64,000 nucleotides of DNA from Parasphingorhabdus flavimaris (GCF_013371215.1 NZ_JABWMH010000001.1:620001-684000); one strand, 5' to 3'. Shown: positions 34,963 to 45,008, counted from the stretch's first letter. The notes: generated by a model from the sequence alone, not told the origin. A program made the numbers and translations.

Positions 34963-36588
34963 ATGAGATATTTTCTGTTATCCTTGGCTTCGCTATTTGC
35001 TTCAGTGCTTTTGACTGCAGCTGCTGAGGCGCAAACAACGACTTGCCACGGACGTCCCATCACCGTTCTGGATTTTCGCAATCCCGTTCTGATTTCCGGA
35101 TCCTCTCTGAGCGCAGGAGCGATCTATCGGTTTTCCAATGTAGCCACAGGTGTTGATGCCCGGGTCTCGATCATCGCCCTGAATGGCGCGACACTCGCTA
35201 CGATTGATCGCGACACCGGCCTTGTTAATAATTTTCAACCTGAACTCGGCGGCACGGATGCCAGAAGCGTGGATTTCAATATATCCTTTGTAACAGCTGG
35301 AGGATCAACGCCAGTCGCTCTTGATGTAGCGGCTTCCGGGATCGACATTGACGGCGACAGCGGTAGCTTGAGAGAATATGTCGAGTTTTCACGACCATTA
35401 GCCAGCTATGTTCTGGAAAACCCAACCAATCTGGATGTGAATTTTTCTGGTCCTTCCGTAGCGGCAAATATTCGCTTCGAATCGCGAACCAATTTCACGG
35501 CTCCAGGCATTGATCCAACCGCAACGCAAAACATCGTTTCGGTGCAGTACACGGGGACGAGCAGTTTCAACTACCGCATCGGGGCGCTCGGGACCGGTTC
35601 GACCACCAGGCTGACATCCCTGGATTTCAGTTGTCCGGTCCTTTCTTTTCCGTCCACTGCGCCTCAATCTCCTCAAGATTTTGGTGATGCGTTACTGGGT
35701 TATGGCAACCCCGCCCATGATATTGTTGCCGGTATTTTGCTCGGCTCCAACAATACCACCGAAGCTGGTTCCTACAATAGCACGACTGCCAGCGGCGATA
35801 CCGGCGATGACGGAGTGACATTCTCCGCGATGACCCAGCGACAGACAGCAACCCATACCGCTACAGTGTCCGGATCCGGCGGCAGGCTTCAGGCTTGGAT
35901 TGATTGGAACGGTGATGGCGATTTTGCAGATCCCGGAGAACAGATCGCAACTAATGTTCAAGACAATGGAACGGGTGATAGCAATTCCTCGATCGGCATT
36001 ATCGGACTGGCGATTGATGTGCCGATCGATGCGACAACCAATCCGACTATCGCACGGTTCCGTTGGAGCACCCAGGATAATCTCGGTGCAACACAGATCG
36101 CATCGAACGGCGAGGTTGAGGACTATCAGGTGACAATTGCCGGCACGGCCATTTATCAAGTTGCAAAGTCAAGCACGGTATTGGATGTGTCCGGACTGGG
36201 CCGGTTTGCAATTCCGGGCAATGACGTCGTCTATACTATTACGGTAACGAACACTGGCACAGCGCCATCAAGTGCCGATAGCACCTTTGTGTTGGATAGT
36301 TTGCCCCCGGAAGTGGTGTTCTTCAACGGGGACATTGACGATGCAGGGCCAGCAACAGGTGCCGTCTATTTTACCCAAAATGGAGCCGGTCTGTCCTTTT
36401 CTAATGCGACGGATCTCAAGTTCTCGGATTCAGACTCGCCGCCAGCGGCGTTTTCCAGCTGCACTTATGTTCCCGCCGCTGGCTATGATCCAATGGTGCG
36501 ACACGTGTGTCTAAATCCTAAGGGGGAGATGGCGTCCGGGAGCCCCGCGCCCAGCTTCAACTTGCAGCTGCGAGTCCGTATTCAATAA
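34963..36588 (+). CDS. Secreted GEVED-domain surface protein
   Basis: The 541-residue product has a signal peptide (about 1-23, ending AEAQ). It has an N-terminal beta-rich region (about 24-225), then a GEVED-type domain with AWIDWNGDGDFADPGEQ and ending GEVEDYQVTI (about 240-395). A C-terminal domain of the DUF11 repeat type follows (NDVVYTITVTNTGTAPS, about 425-541). The Asp-rich loop suggests calcium binding. It is probably an adhesin or surface protein. The last 90 residues resemble the C-terminus of the protein at 54455-55063. Confidence 0.8.
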   Translation: MRYFLLSLASLFASVLLTAAAEAQTTTCHGRPITVLDFRNPVLISGSSLSAGAIYRFSNVATGVDARVSIIALNGATLATIDRDTGLVNNFQPELGGTDARSVDFNISFVTAGGSTPVALDVAASGIDIDGDSGSLREYVEFSRPLASYVLENPTNLDVNFSGPSVAANIRFESRTNFTAPGIDPTATQNIVSVQYTGTSSFNYRIGALGTGSTTRLTSLDFSCPVLSFPSTAPQSPQDFGDALLGYGNPAHDIVAGILLGSNNTTEAGSYNSTTASGDTGDDGVTFSAMTQRQTATHTATVSGSGGRLQAWIDWNGDGDFADPGEQIATNVQDNGTGDSNSSIGIIGLAIDVPIDATTNPTIARFRWSTQDNLGATQIASNGEVEDYQVTIAGTAIYQVAKSSTVLDVSGLGRFAIPGNDVVYTITVTNTGTAPSSADSTFVLDSLPPEVVFFNGDIDDAGPATGAVYFTQNGAGLSFSNATDLKFSDSDSPPAAFSSCTYVPAAGYDPMVRHVCLNPKGEMASGSPAPSFNLQLRVRIQ

Positions 36589-36760
36589 AATCGAAACCAG
36601 CGATCAACGGGAACGAAAGCCTGGCGAGGTTCGATCTGGAGGCAAACATGCCAAAAGCAGCACAACAGCGCGATATTTTGCCGGTCGAATGATGACTGCA
36701 TCCCACCCAAATGCTGCCGCCAAGACCCGTTAAAGCCGATGTCAGCTTTCGGTTGCAATC

Positions 36761-37597
36761 CTACTCCGAATGGATCAATCCCGCCTCGCGCATCAGCATC
36801 TCCAGCTTGATCCCGCCAAAACCATAAACCTTTTTATAGGCTTCATATTGCTCGAGATATTTGGAGGACGGCTTGTTCTTCTTGATCGCCGTGATCAGGG
36901 TGTTCTTCTGAGTGTGCTCGGTCGAGACGAAATCGATGACATCGACCTGATAGCCCTGCGACCGGAGCAGCATCACCCGGGCATTGTCGGTGATCAGGTC
37001 CGCCTGCTTCTGCAGGAACAGGCCGTGGGAAATGAACTTTCGGTTTTCCGTCTCGCTCTTTTGCAAGTCGACCAATACTTCATGCTGGCAGCAGGGCGCA
37101 CAGACGATCAGTTTGGATTTGGACCTGATGCCGTAGAAGAGAGCATCATCGGTCGCGGTGTCGCAGGCGTGCAGCGCGACGATCGCGTCATAATAGCCCT
37201 CAACGAAATCCTCGGCCTTCATATTGTGAAACGCGAGATTTTCAAATCCCGATGTCTGCGCCGCTGCGTTGCACAGATCGACCATTTCCGCGCGCGTATC
37301 GACGCCGTCAATCTTGGGGTTCAGTCCTGCCTTGGCGAGCTGGTCGTACATGGCGAAAGTCAGATAGCCCTTGCCCGAGCCGATATCCAATATCTTGACC
37401 CGTTTCTGTTTGACCGCCTGGGTCCGCTCGATCCGCTCGATGAATATCTCGACGAAGCGACAGATCTGGCGATATTTCGCATATTTATTGGGCTTGATCT
37501 CGGCGGCGTCGTTCGCAACGCCGAGCGCCTGCAGAAAGGGGCTGTCGCTTTTGATCCGGTAGTTCTTGTCGCGGTTGTGGGGCTTTGTCTCGGTCAT
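36761..37597 (-). CDS. SAM-dependent methyltransferase (Methyltransf_32 type)
   Basis: The 278-residue product has the SAM motif ILDIGSGKGYLTFAMYDQL (about residues 69-87), then ALHACDTATDDAL and CAPCCQHEV. These match the Methyltransf_32 group (related to TRMT13 and METTL25), suggesting RNA as substrate. The target is unknown. It is transcribed leftward and stands alone. Confidence 0.85.
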   Translation of the reverse strand: MTETKPHNRDKNYRIKSDSPFLQALGVANDAAEIKPNKYAKYRQICRFVEIFIERIERTQAVKQKRVKILDIGSGKGYLTFAMYDQLAKAGLNPKIDGVDTRAEMVDLCNAAAQTSGFENLAFHNMKAEDFVEGYYDAIVALHACDTATDDALFYGIRSKSKLIVCAPCCQHEVLVDLQKSETENRKFISHGLFLQKQADLITDNARVMLLRSQGYQVDVIDFVSTEHTQKNTLITAIKKNKPSSKYLEQYEAYKKVYGFGGIKLEMLMREAGLIHSE

Positions 37598-37720
37598 GGG
37601 TCAGGCCATAAATATATCTGGCGGAATTGATAGCTTTTTGGTGGTGCTGTCGTTGTTCGAAGGCAGGTCGTCAGCTTACGCCCAGTTGCGGGCATGAGCT
37701 AGTTCTGCGATGCTGTTCAA

Positions 37721-38149
37721 ATGATGAAACTTGTAACTGTTGCCCTCCTGCTGTCGCTCGGCGCATGCGGCGAACAGAGCGAAGAGACCTATGCCACTTG
37801 GGCGGAAGCTGACCGGGTAGGAGCGGTTAAAAGGGGGTGGGTTCCTGCCTTCGTGCCAATGAGCGCACACGACATTACGGATATTCACGATATCGATACC
37901 AACGAGCAGCGGCTTGAGTTTACCGTTTCTCCGGGTGATTTCTATAGTATGGTAGCGGCGCTTCGGGGAGTTTCAGCTAAGGACAAGGCCGCCGCCGTGG
38001 AACTCTCCCGTAAGCTTAATTTCACGGACGCAACCGACGTCTACATAGTGTGCTCCAACGTTCTGAATGGGGCAATGTTTATAAATCGTGAGAGCGGCCG
38101 CGCTGTCTATAAAACCCCCGTGGAGTGGGCAAACGACGACTGTTCTTGA
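37721..38149 (+). CDS. Hypothetical lipoprotein
   Basis: The 142-residue product has a lipoprotein signal peptide with lipobox LGAC (Cys16). The mature part contains WVPAFVPMSAHDITDIHDIDTNEQ. Two further Cys lie at the C-terminal half. No family is recognised with confidence. There is no strong ribosome-binding site before ATG 37721. Confidence 0.65.
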   Translation: MMKLVTVALLLSLGACGEQSEETYATWAEADRVGAVKRGWVPAFVPMSAHDITDIHDIDTNEQRLEFTVSPGDFYSMVAALRGVSAKDKAAAVELSRKLNFTDATDVYIVCSNVLNGAMFINRESGRAVYKTPVEWANDDCS

Positions 38150-38559
38150 GCTGCCCAGCGAGCTCGGAGAATGTCGGCTCCCCACCCAGTTATTGCCATC
38201 AAAATGTCGCGGTAGGCTAGTCTTGGCTGTCGAGGCGAAGCGGATATTGATATTTGAGAGGCCAAAGGTGAGTACCACGACTCAATGCAAAACCAAAACC
38301 GCGACAAACCCACACCACAACAACGCTTGACATAATCTCAAAAGCACCTATGTTGCATCGCAGCAAAGGCGGCAAGTTTCATTGACCGTCTGGCGAGAGT
38401 TCTGCGTGAGAGATGACAAGATCATCTCGAACCTATCGCCTTCATTGCTTCTTTCTTTCCGGCAGCCTGATCACGCGGGTCGTCTTAACAGACGGCGAAC
38501 ACGCGTATAGCTTCCATGCTGTGCGCTGGAAACTTGCTGCTATTACAAGGTATAAAAAA
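38150..38559. other. Intergenic region and probable long leader of the helicase gene
   Basis: About 410 bases with no gene I can support. The helicase frame stays open upstream of its start for 49 codons but that part is not helicase-like. RNA helicase genes often carry long regulatory leaders; no specific element is recognised here. Confidence 0.45.
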
Positions 38560-39933
38560 TTGACTAAATTTTCTGATTTCGCATTGGCGGAACCTATTCA
38601 AAAACGCGTGGCCGAAGGCGGCTACACCACTCCATCCCCGATCCAGCAGCAAGCCATTCCCCCGGCGCTTGAAGGCAAGGACATTCTTGGTATCGCGCAA
38701 ACCGGTACCGGCAAGACCGCGGCTTTCTCGCTGCCGTCGTTGCATCACCTGTTGAACGACAAGCGTCGCGCCGGACGCTTCGAATGCCGGATGCTGGTAC
38801 TGGCCCCGACCCGCGAGCTTGCTCGCCAGATTGCCGACAGCATGACCGGATATTCCAAGGGTCTCGGCCTGTTCATCACCTCTGCCTTTGGCGGCGTGCC
38901 GATCAACCGGCAGAAGCGCATCCTGGAACGCGGTGTCGACGTATTGGTGGCAACGCCGGGTCGTCTGCTCGATCTGATCGACCAGCGCTATCTGACCCTG
39001 TCCAAGGTTGAAATCCTGGTGCTCGACGAAGCCGACCAGATGCTTGATCTCGGGTTCATTGTTCCCTTGAAGAAAATCGTTCCGATGCTGCCAAAACAGC
39101 GCCAGAGCCTGTTCTTCTCGGCGACCATGCCCAAGACCATTTCGCAGCTGGCCGACCAGTTCCTGACCAATCCGGTCCAGGTTTCGGTTGCGCCGCAGTC
39201 GACGACCGCCGAGCGGGTCGACCAGAAGGTCACCTATATCAACCAGGACGACAAGCAGCGCCTGCTGAAGGATTTCATCAACAAGGAAAATCCCGATCAC
39301 ATGCTGGTCTTCACCCAGACCAAACATGGCGCCGACAAGGTTGTGAAAAACCTGATGGCGGTCGGTATCCATTCCGCCGCGATCCACGGCAATAAGAGCC
39401 AGCCACAGCGCGAACGCGCTCTGGGGGACTTCAAGAAGGGCAAGATCAACATTCTGGTCGCCACCGATATTGCCGCGCGCGGCATCGATGTTGACGGCAT
39501 TACCCATGTCATCAATTTCGACATGCCCAATGTGTCCGAACAATATGTCCACCGTATCGGCCGGACCGCACGGGCAGGGGCGAGCGGTATTTCCTACTCG
39601 CTGGTCGCTCCCGACGAGCGCCAGTTCCTGCGCGATGTGGTCAAGCTGACCGGTGTGAAGCCGGACGTTATCGCATTGCCGGAAGGCTATGACGAGCCGC
39701 CACGCGAGGAAGTTGCTGCGCGTATCTATGGCCAGAAGCCCAAGAAATACGGCGCAACGCCAACCCGCAGCGGACCGGCCAAGAACAAGCATAGCGCTCG
39801 CAAGGGTCGCCCCGGCGGCGGTGGTTCCGGACGCGGTGGTCCAGGCTCAGCTGCCAAGAGCGACGGACCGAAGCACTGGAACAACGGCGCGAAATCGTTC
39901 AAACGCCGTCAGGCGCGCAACGCCGACGCCTAG
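38560..39933 (+). CDS. DEAD-box ATP-dependent RNA helicase (RhlE type)
   Basis: The 457-residue product has the full motif set: Q motif PSPIQQQAIP, Walker A AQTGTGKT, PTRELARQ, DEAD in VLDEADQMLDLGF, SAT, and HRIGRTARAG. The tail is basic and Gly-rich (RPGGGGSGRGGPG) for RNA binding. The start is TTG 38560, nine bases after AAGG, where similarity to the family begins with TKFSDFAL. RhlE-type helicases act in ribosome assembly and RNA decay, often at low temperature. Confidence 0.92.
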   Translation: MTKFSDFALAEPIQKRVAEGGYTTPSPIQQQAIPPALEGKDILGIAQTGTGKTAAFSLPSLHHLLNDKRRAGRFECRMLVLAPTRELARQIADSMTGYSKGLGLFITSAFGGVPINRQKRILERGVDVLVATPGRLLDLIDQRYLTLSKVEILVLDEADQMLDLGFIVPLKKIVPMLPKQRQSLFFSATMPKTISQLADQFLTNPVQVSVAPQSTTAERVDQKVTYINQDDKQRLLKDFINKENPDHMLVFTQTKHGADKVVKNLMAVGIHSAAIHGNKSQPQRERALGDFKKGKINILVATDIAARGIDVDGITHVINFDMPNVSEQYVHRIGRTARAGASGISYSLVAPDERQFLRDVVKLTGVKPDVIALPEGYDEPPREEVAARIYGQKPKKYGATPTRSGPAKNKHSARKGRPGGGGSGRGGPGSAAKSDGPKHWNNGAKSFKRRQARNADA

Positions 39934-39935
39934 GG

Positions 39936-41105
39936 TTACTGGGAGACCAGCGCCTTGCTCTCGGCGAGCGCGCTGATTTCCTGTTCGTCCATATCCAGCC
40001 AATCCCGAAGCGCGGCGACATTATGTTCGCCGCGCTTTGCGGTTTTGCTGTCGGCGTCGATGCCGCTTTTCATATTGGCAAAGCGATAGGGCGACTGGAT
40101 CGTGCGGCGTGGATTGCCCTCGTCATCGGTCACATCCACCACCACGCCATTGGCCCTCACGCTGGGCTGTTCATAGACTTCCGGCCCGAATGGAAAGACT
40201 TCGCCCCAGGCCAGGTTGAGCCGGTCCAGCGCGGCGGTCAGCGCGTCGAAGCTGTCATAGGAGCGAATATGCCGTTCCATGGCTTCCATGCGCAGCCGCA
40301 CCTTGGTCGGCACGTCGGCGCCTTGCGGTGTCGGGTCCTGCAGACCGTCCTTGGTCGAAAACATGATCCACAGCCATTTCATATCGCCGGTAATCAGGAT
40401 CTGGCGGGCTTCCGGCGCGTCCCAGACCAGGGTCTCGGGCGCTTTGGGCCAGATGTCATCGAGCGCAAAATGGGCGTAATCGTCGGCCGAATGGAGGACG
40501 TTGACCATCGCGAGATCGATATGCTGGCCTTCGCCGGTCTGATCGAGCACGCGCAAAGCGGTCAATATCGCGATGATGCCGTGCAGGGAACTGTAGCTGT
40601 CGGCCATCGCGAACTGCATGTCGGTCGGCTTGCCACCGCCCATTTCGGCCTGTCGCGCGATGATGCCGCCCTCGGCGTGCAGAACCGGCGCATAGGCCGC
40701 CCGTCCCCGTTCCGGGCTATTCTGGCCGTAGCCTGATATGGAGAGCATCACCAGGCGCGGGTTGCTCCTCGACAGGTCTGCCCAGCCGATGCCGAATTTG
40801 TCCATGACACCCGGCCGGAAATTTTCGACGACGATATCGGCCTGCTCCGCGAGCCTGTGGATCAGGTCGCGGGCGCCTTCGGCTCTCAGGTCGACGCAGA
40901 TATTCTTCTTGCCGATATTGAGCTGCAGATAATAGCCGCTGACCCCCTGATCGATCTTGCCAAGCTTGCGCGTGACATCGCCTTCCGGCGGTTCGACCTT
41001 GAGCACCTCCGCGCCGAGGTCGGAAAGCATGCGGGTGGCATAAGGCCCCGCCACGACGCGCGAAAAGTCGAGGACCTTGAGGCCCGCTAAAGGGAAATCT
41101 GTCAT
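39936..41105 (-). CDS. CaiB/BaiF family CoA-transferase
   Basis: The 389-residue product is a family III CoA-transferase: LKVLDFSRVVAGPYATRMLSDLGAEV at the start, VENFRPGVMDKFGIGW, and MADSYSSLHG with the expected catalytic Asp. These enzymes move CoA between carboxylic acids; the substrate is not evident. AGGAA precedes ATG 41105. It lies 12 bases after the aldehyde dehydrogenase on the same strand. Confidence 0.92.
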   Translation of the reverse strand: MTDFPLAGLKVLDFSRVVAGPYATRMLSDLGAEVLKVEPPEGDVTRKLGKIDQGVSGYYLQLNIGKKNICVDLRAEGARDLIHRLAEQADIVVENFRPGVMDKFGIGWADLSRSNPRLVMLSISGYGQNSPERGRAAYAPVLHAEGGIIARQAEMGGGKPTDMQFAMADSYSSLHGIIAILTALRVLDQTGEGQHIDLAMVNVLHSADDYAHFALDDIWPKAPETLVWDAPEARQILITGDMKWLWIMFSTKDGLQDPTPQGADVPTKVRLRMEAMERHIRSYDSFDALTAALDRLNLAWGEVFPFGPEVYEQPSVRANGVVVDVTDDEGNPRRTIQSPYRFANMKSGIDADSKTAKRGEHNVAALRDWLDMDEQEISALAESKALVSQ

Positions 41106-41117
41106 TTTTTCCTGACG

Positions 41118-42572
41118 CTAGAGTTTCATCTGCTGCTTCATCGTCTTTTCCGTGCCCGCTCCATAAGGCGGCAGGAAGCCAGCGATTTTGGCGATGTTGA
41201 TCTTCGGCTGGCGGTAGACCGCCTTGGCGTGGCTGAATTCCTTGAAGCCGTCGGGACCGGTATAGGCGCCCATGCCGGAAGGACCGACACCGCCGAACGG
41301 CAGATCATGCTGGGCGATATGGAAGATCACGTCATTGACGGTGACCCCGCCGGAAATGGTGCGATCGAGTATCTTGCGCTTGTCATTCTCGCTTTCGCCA
41401 AAATAATAAAGCCCCAGCGGCCGGTCATGGTCGTTCACATAGTCGACCACTTCGTCGAGATTGCGATAGGTCTTCACCGGCAGTACCGGGCCGAAAATCT
41501 CTTCCTGCATCACCCGCATGTCTTCATTGACGTTCTGCAATACGGTCAGCGGCATCTTGTTGCTGTTGGTGTTGGAAAAATCCTCCTCGCCGGGATTGAC
41601 GATGGTCTGTTTCGCCCCTTTGGCAACCGCGTCGTCGATCAGTCCCTGCAGCCGTTCCTTGTGGCGGCCGTTGATCACTGACGTATAATCGTCATTGGCG
41701 ATCAGGGTCGGATATTGCTCGGCGACGTTGGACTTGATGCCTTCGACGACGGCCTCCTCCTTGTCCTGCGGAACCAGCAGATAGTCGGGTGCCAGACAAA
41801 TCTGGCCGGCGTTCATCATCTTGCCCATGGCAATCCGCTGGGTTGCCTTTTGCACATCGGCATCGGGCCCGAGAATCGTCGGCGACTTGCCGCCCAGTTC
41901 CAGCGTCACCGGCGTCAGGTTCTGTGCTGCCGCCGCCATGACATGTTTCGCGATCCCGCCGCCGCCGGTGAAGATCAGGTGATCCCAGGGAATTTCCGAG
42001 AAGGATTTTCCGGTTTCCGGACCGCCGGTGATGACGGTCATCTCCTCCGGCGCAAAATAATCGGCGACCAGTTTCTTGACCAGTTCGCCGGTCTCCGGGC
42101 AGAATTCGGAAAATTTGATGATCACCCGGTTGCCGGCGCCGAAGGCACCGATGGCAGGGTCAAAAGCGAGGTTGATCGGGAAGTTCCACGGCGCGATCAC
42201 GCCGACCACGCCTTTGGGCTGATATTCCACCTGGCCGCTGGCACCGAGCAGGCCGAGCGGAAAATCCATCTTGCGTTTTTCCGGCCGCATCCATTTCTTG
42301 AGATTTTTCTTGTGGTCCTTGGCATGGCCGACGACCGACATCAGGTCGGTCATCACCGTCTGGACGCTGCTGCGATGGCCGAAGTCGCTGGATACAGCGT
42401 CGCAAAGCGCGTCCTTGTTTTCCACAATCATCCGTGCGGTACGATTGATCCGGTCCATCCGGGCTTCGTAGCTGACGGGCAACTCGGCATGAAATGCATC
42501 GCGCTGCGCCTGAAAAAGCTTCAGGATTTCTTCTTTGCTGACTTCGCCAGCGGCTGCTTCCAATGCTTCCAT
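41118..42572 (-). CDS. Aldehyde dehydrogenase (coniferyl-aldehyde dehydrogenase-like)
   Basis: The 484-residue product is an NAD(P)-dependent aldehyde dehydrogenase: VIAPWNFPINLAFDP, the FTGGGG cofactor loop, the active-site Glu in LELGGKSPT and the catalytic Cys in GQICLAPDY. The C-terminal GVGPSGMGAYTGPDGF agrees with the coniferyl-aldehyde/fatty-aldehyde group. I choose ATG 42572 with GGAGAG upstream; the frame is open for 39 codons upstream without support. Confidence 0.92.
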   Translation of the reverse strand: MEALEAAAGEVSKEEILKLFQAQRDAFHAELPVSYEARMDRINRTARMIVENKDALCDAVSSDFGHRSSVQTVMTDLMSVVGHAKDHKKNLKKWMRPEKRKMDFPLGLLGASGQVEYQPKGVVGVIAPWNFPINLAFDPAIGAFGAGNRVIIKFSEFCPETGELVKKLVADYFAPEEMTVITGGPETGKSFSEIPWDHLIFTGGGGIAKHVMAAAAQNLTPVTLELGGKSPTILGPDADVQKATQRIAMGKMMNAGQICLAPDYLLVPQDKEEAVVEGIKSNVAEQYPTLIANDDYTSVINGRHKERLQGLIDDAVAKGAKQTIVNPGEEDFSNTNSNKMPLTVLQNVNEDMRVMQEEIFGPVLPVKTYRNLDEVVDYVNDHDRPLGLYYFGESENDKRKILDRTISGGVTVNDVIFHIAQHDLPFGGVGPSGMGAYTGPDGFKEFSHAKAVYRQPKINIAKIAGFLPPYGAGTEKTMKQQMKL

Positions 42573-42669
42573 ATCTGCTCTCCAAGGGGCAGGGCTTTGA
42601 TGCCCTGTCAAATCCGATTTCAATTGACCACTTAAACGGATTTCCGGCGGCTTGTCGAGAGGGAAGCGG

Positions 42670-43548
42670 CTATTTCGCCAGCGCGGCAATCGCCTCGGCG
42701 GTCGCGACCAGCTGTTTGGCTTGTCTATAGTGCAGAAGCTCGGTCATCTTTCCGTCAACCACCAACACGCCTTTGCCGGCGTTGACCGGGTCCTTGAACG
42801 CCGCGATGATCGCCTGTGCCTCGCCAATTGCCTCCGGCTGGGGGGCGAAAATACGATTGGCGGTCTCGATCTGCGCGGGATGGATCAGCGACTTTCCATC
42901 GAAGCCCAGCTTGCCGGCCTCCCTACATTCCCGTTCAAGCCCGTCGGGATCATTGAAATCATTATAGACGCTGTCGATGATATTCAGCCCGTAAGCGCGG
43001 GCGGCAATCACCGCCTGGGTCATCACCGGGGCGAAAATGGTGCGGTCATGCTCGGCGTGCATTTCCTTTGCCAGATCATTGAAGCCCATGACAAAGCTGG
43101 TCAATCGCGTGTCGGGCCCCGTCGCCGCGATGGCGCCGAGGTTCACGATCGCCAGCGGCATCTCGATCATCGCCCAGAGACTGGTCTTGGCGTCCTTGTC
43201 ATGCTCGTCCAGCAGGCTGCTGATCCGGCCGATATCACCGGCATTCAGTATTTTAGGGACCAGCACAGCATCGGCCCCGCTCAGGCAGGCCTGGCTGAGA
43301 TCTTCGGCGAACCATGGCGTTTCCATCCCGTTGATCCGCACGACCAGCTCGCGCTTGCCATATTCGCCCGACCGCACCGCGTCACAGGCATTCGCGCGTG
43401 CCTCTTCCTTCGCGTCCGGGGCCACCGCATCTTCCAGATCGAAGATTATCGTGTCGGCCGGCAGGGATTTGGCCTTTTCCAGCGCACGCATATTGGATGC
43501 GGGCATGTAGAGGCAGGAACGGCGGGGGCGAGGCGATATGTTCAACAT
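42670..43548 (-). CDS. HpcH/HpaI aldolase/citrate lyase family protein (CitE-like)
   Basis: The 292-residue product is a CitE-like acyl-CoA lyase: RRSCLYMPASNMRALEKA at the start, FDLEDAVAPDAK with metal-binding Glu/Asp, VVRINGMETPW, and GFDGKSLIHPAQIE. Likely substrates are malyl-, methylmalyl- or citramalyl-CoA thioesters. I choose ATG 43548; ATG 43569 is also open. With the downstream dehydrogenase and CoA-transferase it may form a short carbon-acid degradation operon. Confidence 0.9.
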   Translation of the reverse strand: MLNISPRPRRSCLYMPASNMRALEKAKSLPADTIIFDLEDAVAPDAKEEARANACDAVRSGEYGKRELVVRINGMETPWFAEDLSQACLSGADAVLVPKILNAGDIGRISSLLDEHDKDAKTSLWAMIEMPLAIVNLGAIAATGPDTRLTSFVMGFNDLAKEMHAEHDRTIFAPVMTQAVIAARAYGLNIIDSVYNDFNDPDGLERECREAGKLGFDGKSLIHPAQIETANRIFAPQPEAIGEAQAIIAAFKDPVNAGKGVLVVDGKMTELLHYRQAKQLVATAEAIAALAK

Positions 43549-43736
43549 GTTCCACTCATAGCATTGCATTTAACTCTCACAAGTACCGCCGAACCTGACG
43601 CCAGCGTAAAACGGATGCTTGGATTGGGTCAGCAATGCAGGCGGCGTCTTTAAGAAAATTTCAATAACCTGCTGTTAACCATATGATTTGGTCATCGGAA
43701 CCATGCATTTGGCCAAATTCTCTTGGAGTGATTTTC

Positions 43737-45008
43737 GTGAATCTTATGACGATCGATGAAGCCAAAATGGCAAGAAACCATCATGGCATGGCCGTTTTTG
43801 GGCTTCTCGCTCTATTACCTATTGCGTCGGTAATCATCCCTTGGGATTTCGGACCTTTGGAAAATCAATACCGTCAACTTATGGCAGGCCATTCCTTGTC
43901 ACCCATTGTGATCGAACTGCTCATATTCATAGCGTTTTTCAAGAATGAGCATCTGGTTTCGGATTTTGTCAGACATTCTAACTGGATTGATAAAATTGTC
44001 GGAACAGTTTTTTTGTCGGCCATGCTGTATTCGTTTCTGTTCGTTTCCCATTCTCAGTTGTTATTCATTTTCGGTTTTCTGGCGGTCTTGATTCACCTTC
44101 TTTTCAGCCTCAGTCTTTTTGATAATATGAAACAGGTAGATCGGCATACGCAGGAATATTTCTGGATAATTCTTGGCGTTTCAGTGATCGGATACACCGC
44201 ACTCTGGGCGGTCGATTTCCTTGTGCACCCTCCCACCGAACGTGATTGGATCGATCGAGTTCCGGGCGTTACAAATGTCAGGTGGGCCGGCTTTTTCTGG
44301 TTATCAATATTTTCGGCAGGGCTTGCTTTGGCACGACCGTCGTCGTTGAAGCGGTTGTTTCCGGCTCTAATTTTCGGTGCATTCGGACTGACGATGACTT
44401 TATGGACGGGAACTCGTGGGTCTCTGATTGCGATAGCGTTCGGTACGATCTGTGCTATTGTCCTGTCAGTCGGATATCGTAAATTCATAATCAAATATTG
44501 TCTGGCCAGCGCTATTATCGCCATCGCGATTAATGTTTATGCACCGGTACCTCATAACCAATACGGCATGGACCGTATTATTTCGAGATTGCAGCCGAAT
44601 GATGTCGCTACCCGTGGCGGAAGCGGACGGACGGAGCTTTGGAAGCAGACCGCGCAACTTGCGCGAGCTCATCCGCTCGTTGGCCACGGAATCGATCAAT
44701 TCCAAAAGATGGGACCGGAGAAAACCTTGGGATTCAAGGGGCCGCACAGTTTTCCCCTACAACTATTATTCTCGGTGGGCCTCGTAGGATTGTTCACACT
44801 ATTATATGGAATTTGGCGATTTCTGGGAATGTTTCGGTTGCAGGTCGACAAGCCTCATGAAATTGCGGCGCTGACATTCTTTTCCGGAGGTTGCCTGTAT
44901 TCGCTGTATGATAATTTTGCTTATTATCCTTACTCGATTGCCATTTTTACAGTGTCAGTCTTCATGGTGTTTAAGCCACGGAGACTGTTAAGTTCTATTT
45001 CAACCTAA
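43737..45008 (+). CDS. O-antigen ligase/polymerase-like membrane protein (Wzy_C)
   Basis: The 423-residue product has about 10-12 membrane helices and the Wzy_C signature GSGRTELWKQTAQLARAHPLVGHGIDQF in the long loop near residue 300 (key residues R, W, H, G, G). It should polymerise or ligate surface polysaccharide in the inner membrane. The start is GTG 43737 with GGAG eight bases upstream; ATG 43683 lacks this. The gene is visibly AT-richer than its neighbours, suggesting transfer. Confidence 0.82.
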   Translation: MNLMTIDEAKMARNHHGMAVFGLLALLPIASVIIPWDFGPLENQYRQLMAGHSLSPIVIELLIFIAFFKNEHLVSDFVRHSNWIDKIVGTVFLSAMLYSFLFVSHSQLLFIFGFLAVLIHLLFSLSLFDNMKQVDRHTQEYFWIILGVSVIGYTALWAVDFLVHPPTERDWIDRVPGVTNVRWAGFFWLSIFSAGLALARPSSLKRLFPALIFGAFGLTMTLWTGTRGSLIAIAFGTICAIVLSVGYRKFIIKYCLASAIIAIAINVYAPVPHNQYGMDRIISRLQPNDVATRGGSGRTELWKQTAQLARAHPLVGHGIDQFQKMGPEKTLGFKGPHSFPLQLLFSVGLVGLFTLLYGIWRFLGMFRLQVDKPHEIAALTFFSGGCLYSLYDNFAYYPYSIAIFTVSVFMVFKPRRLLSSIST

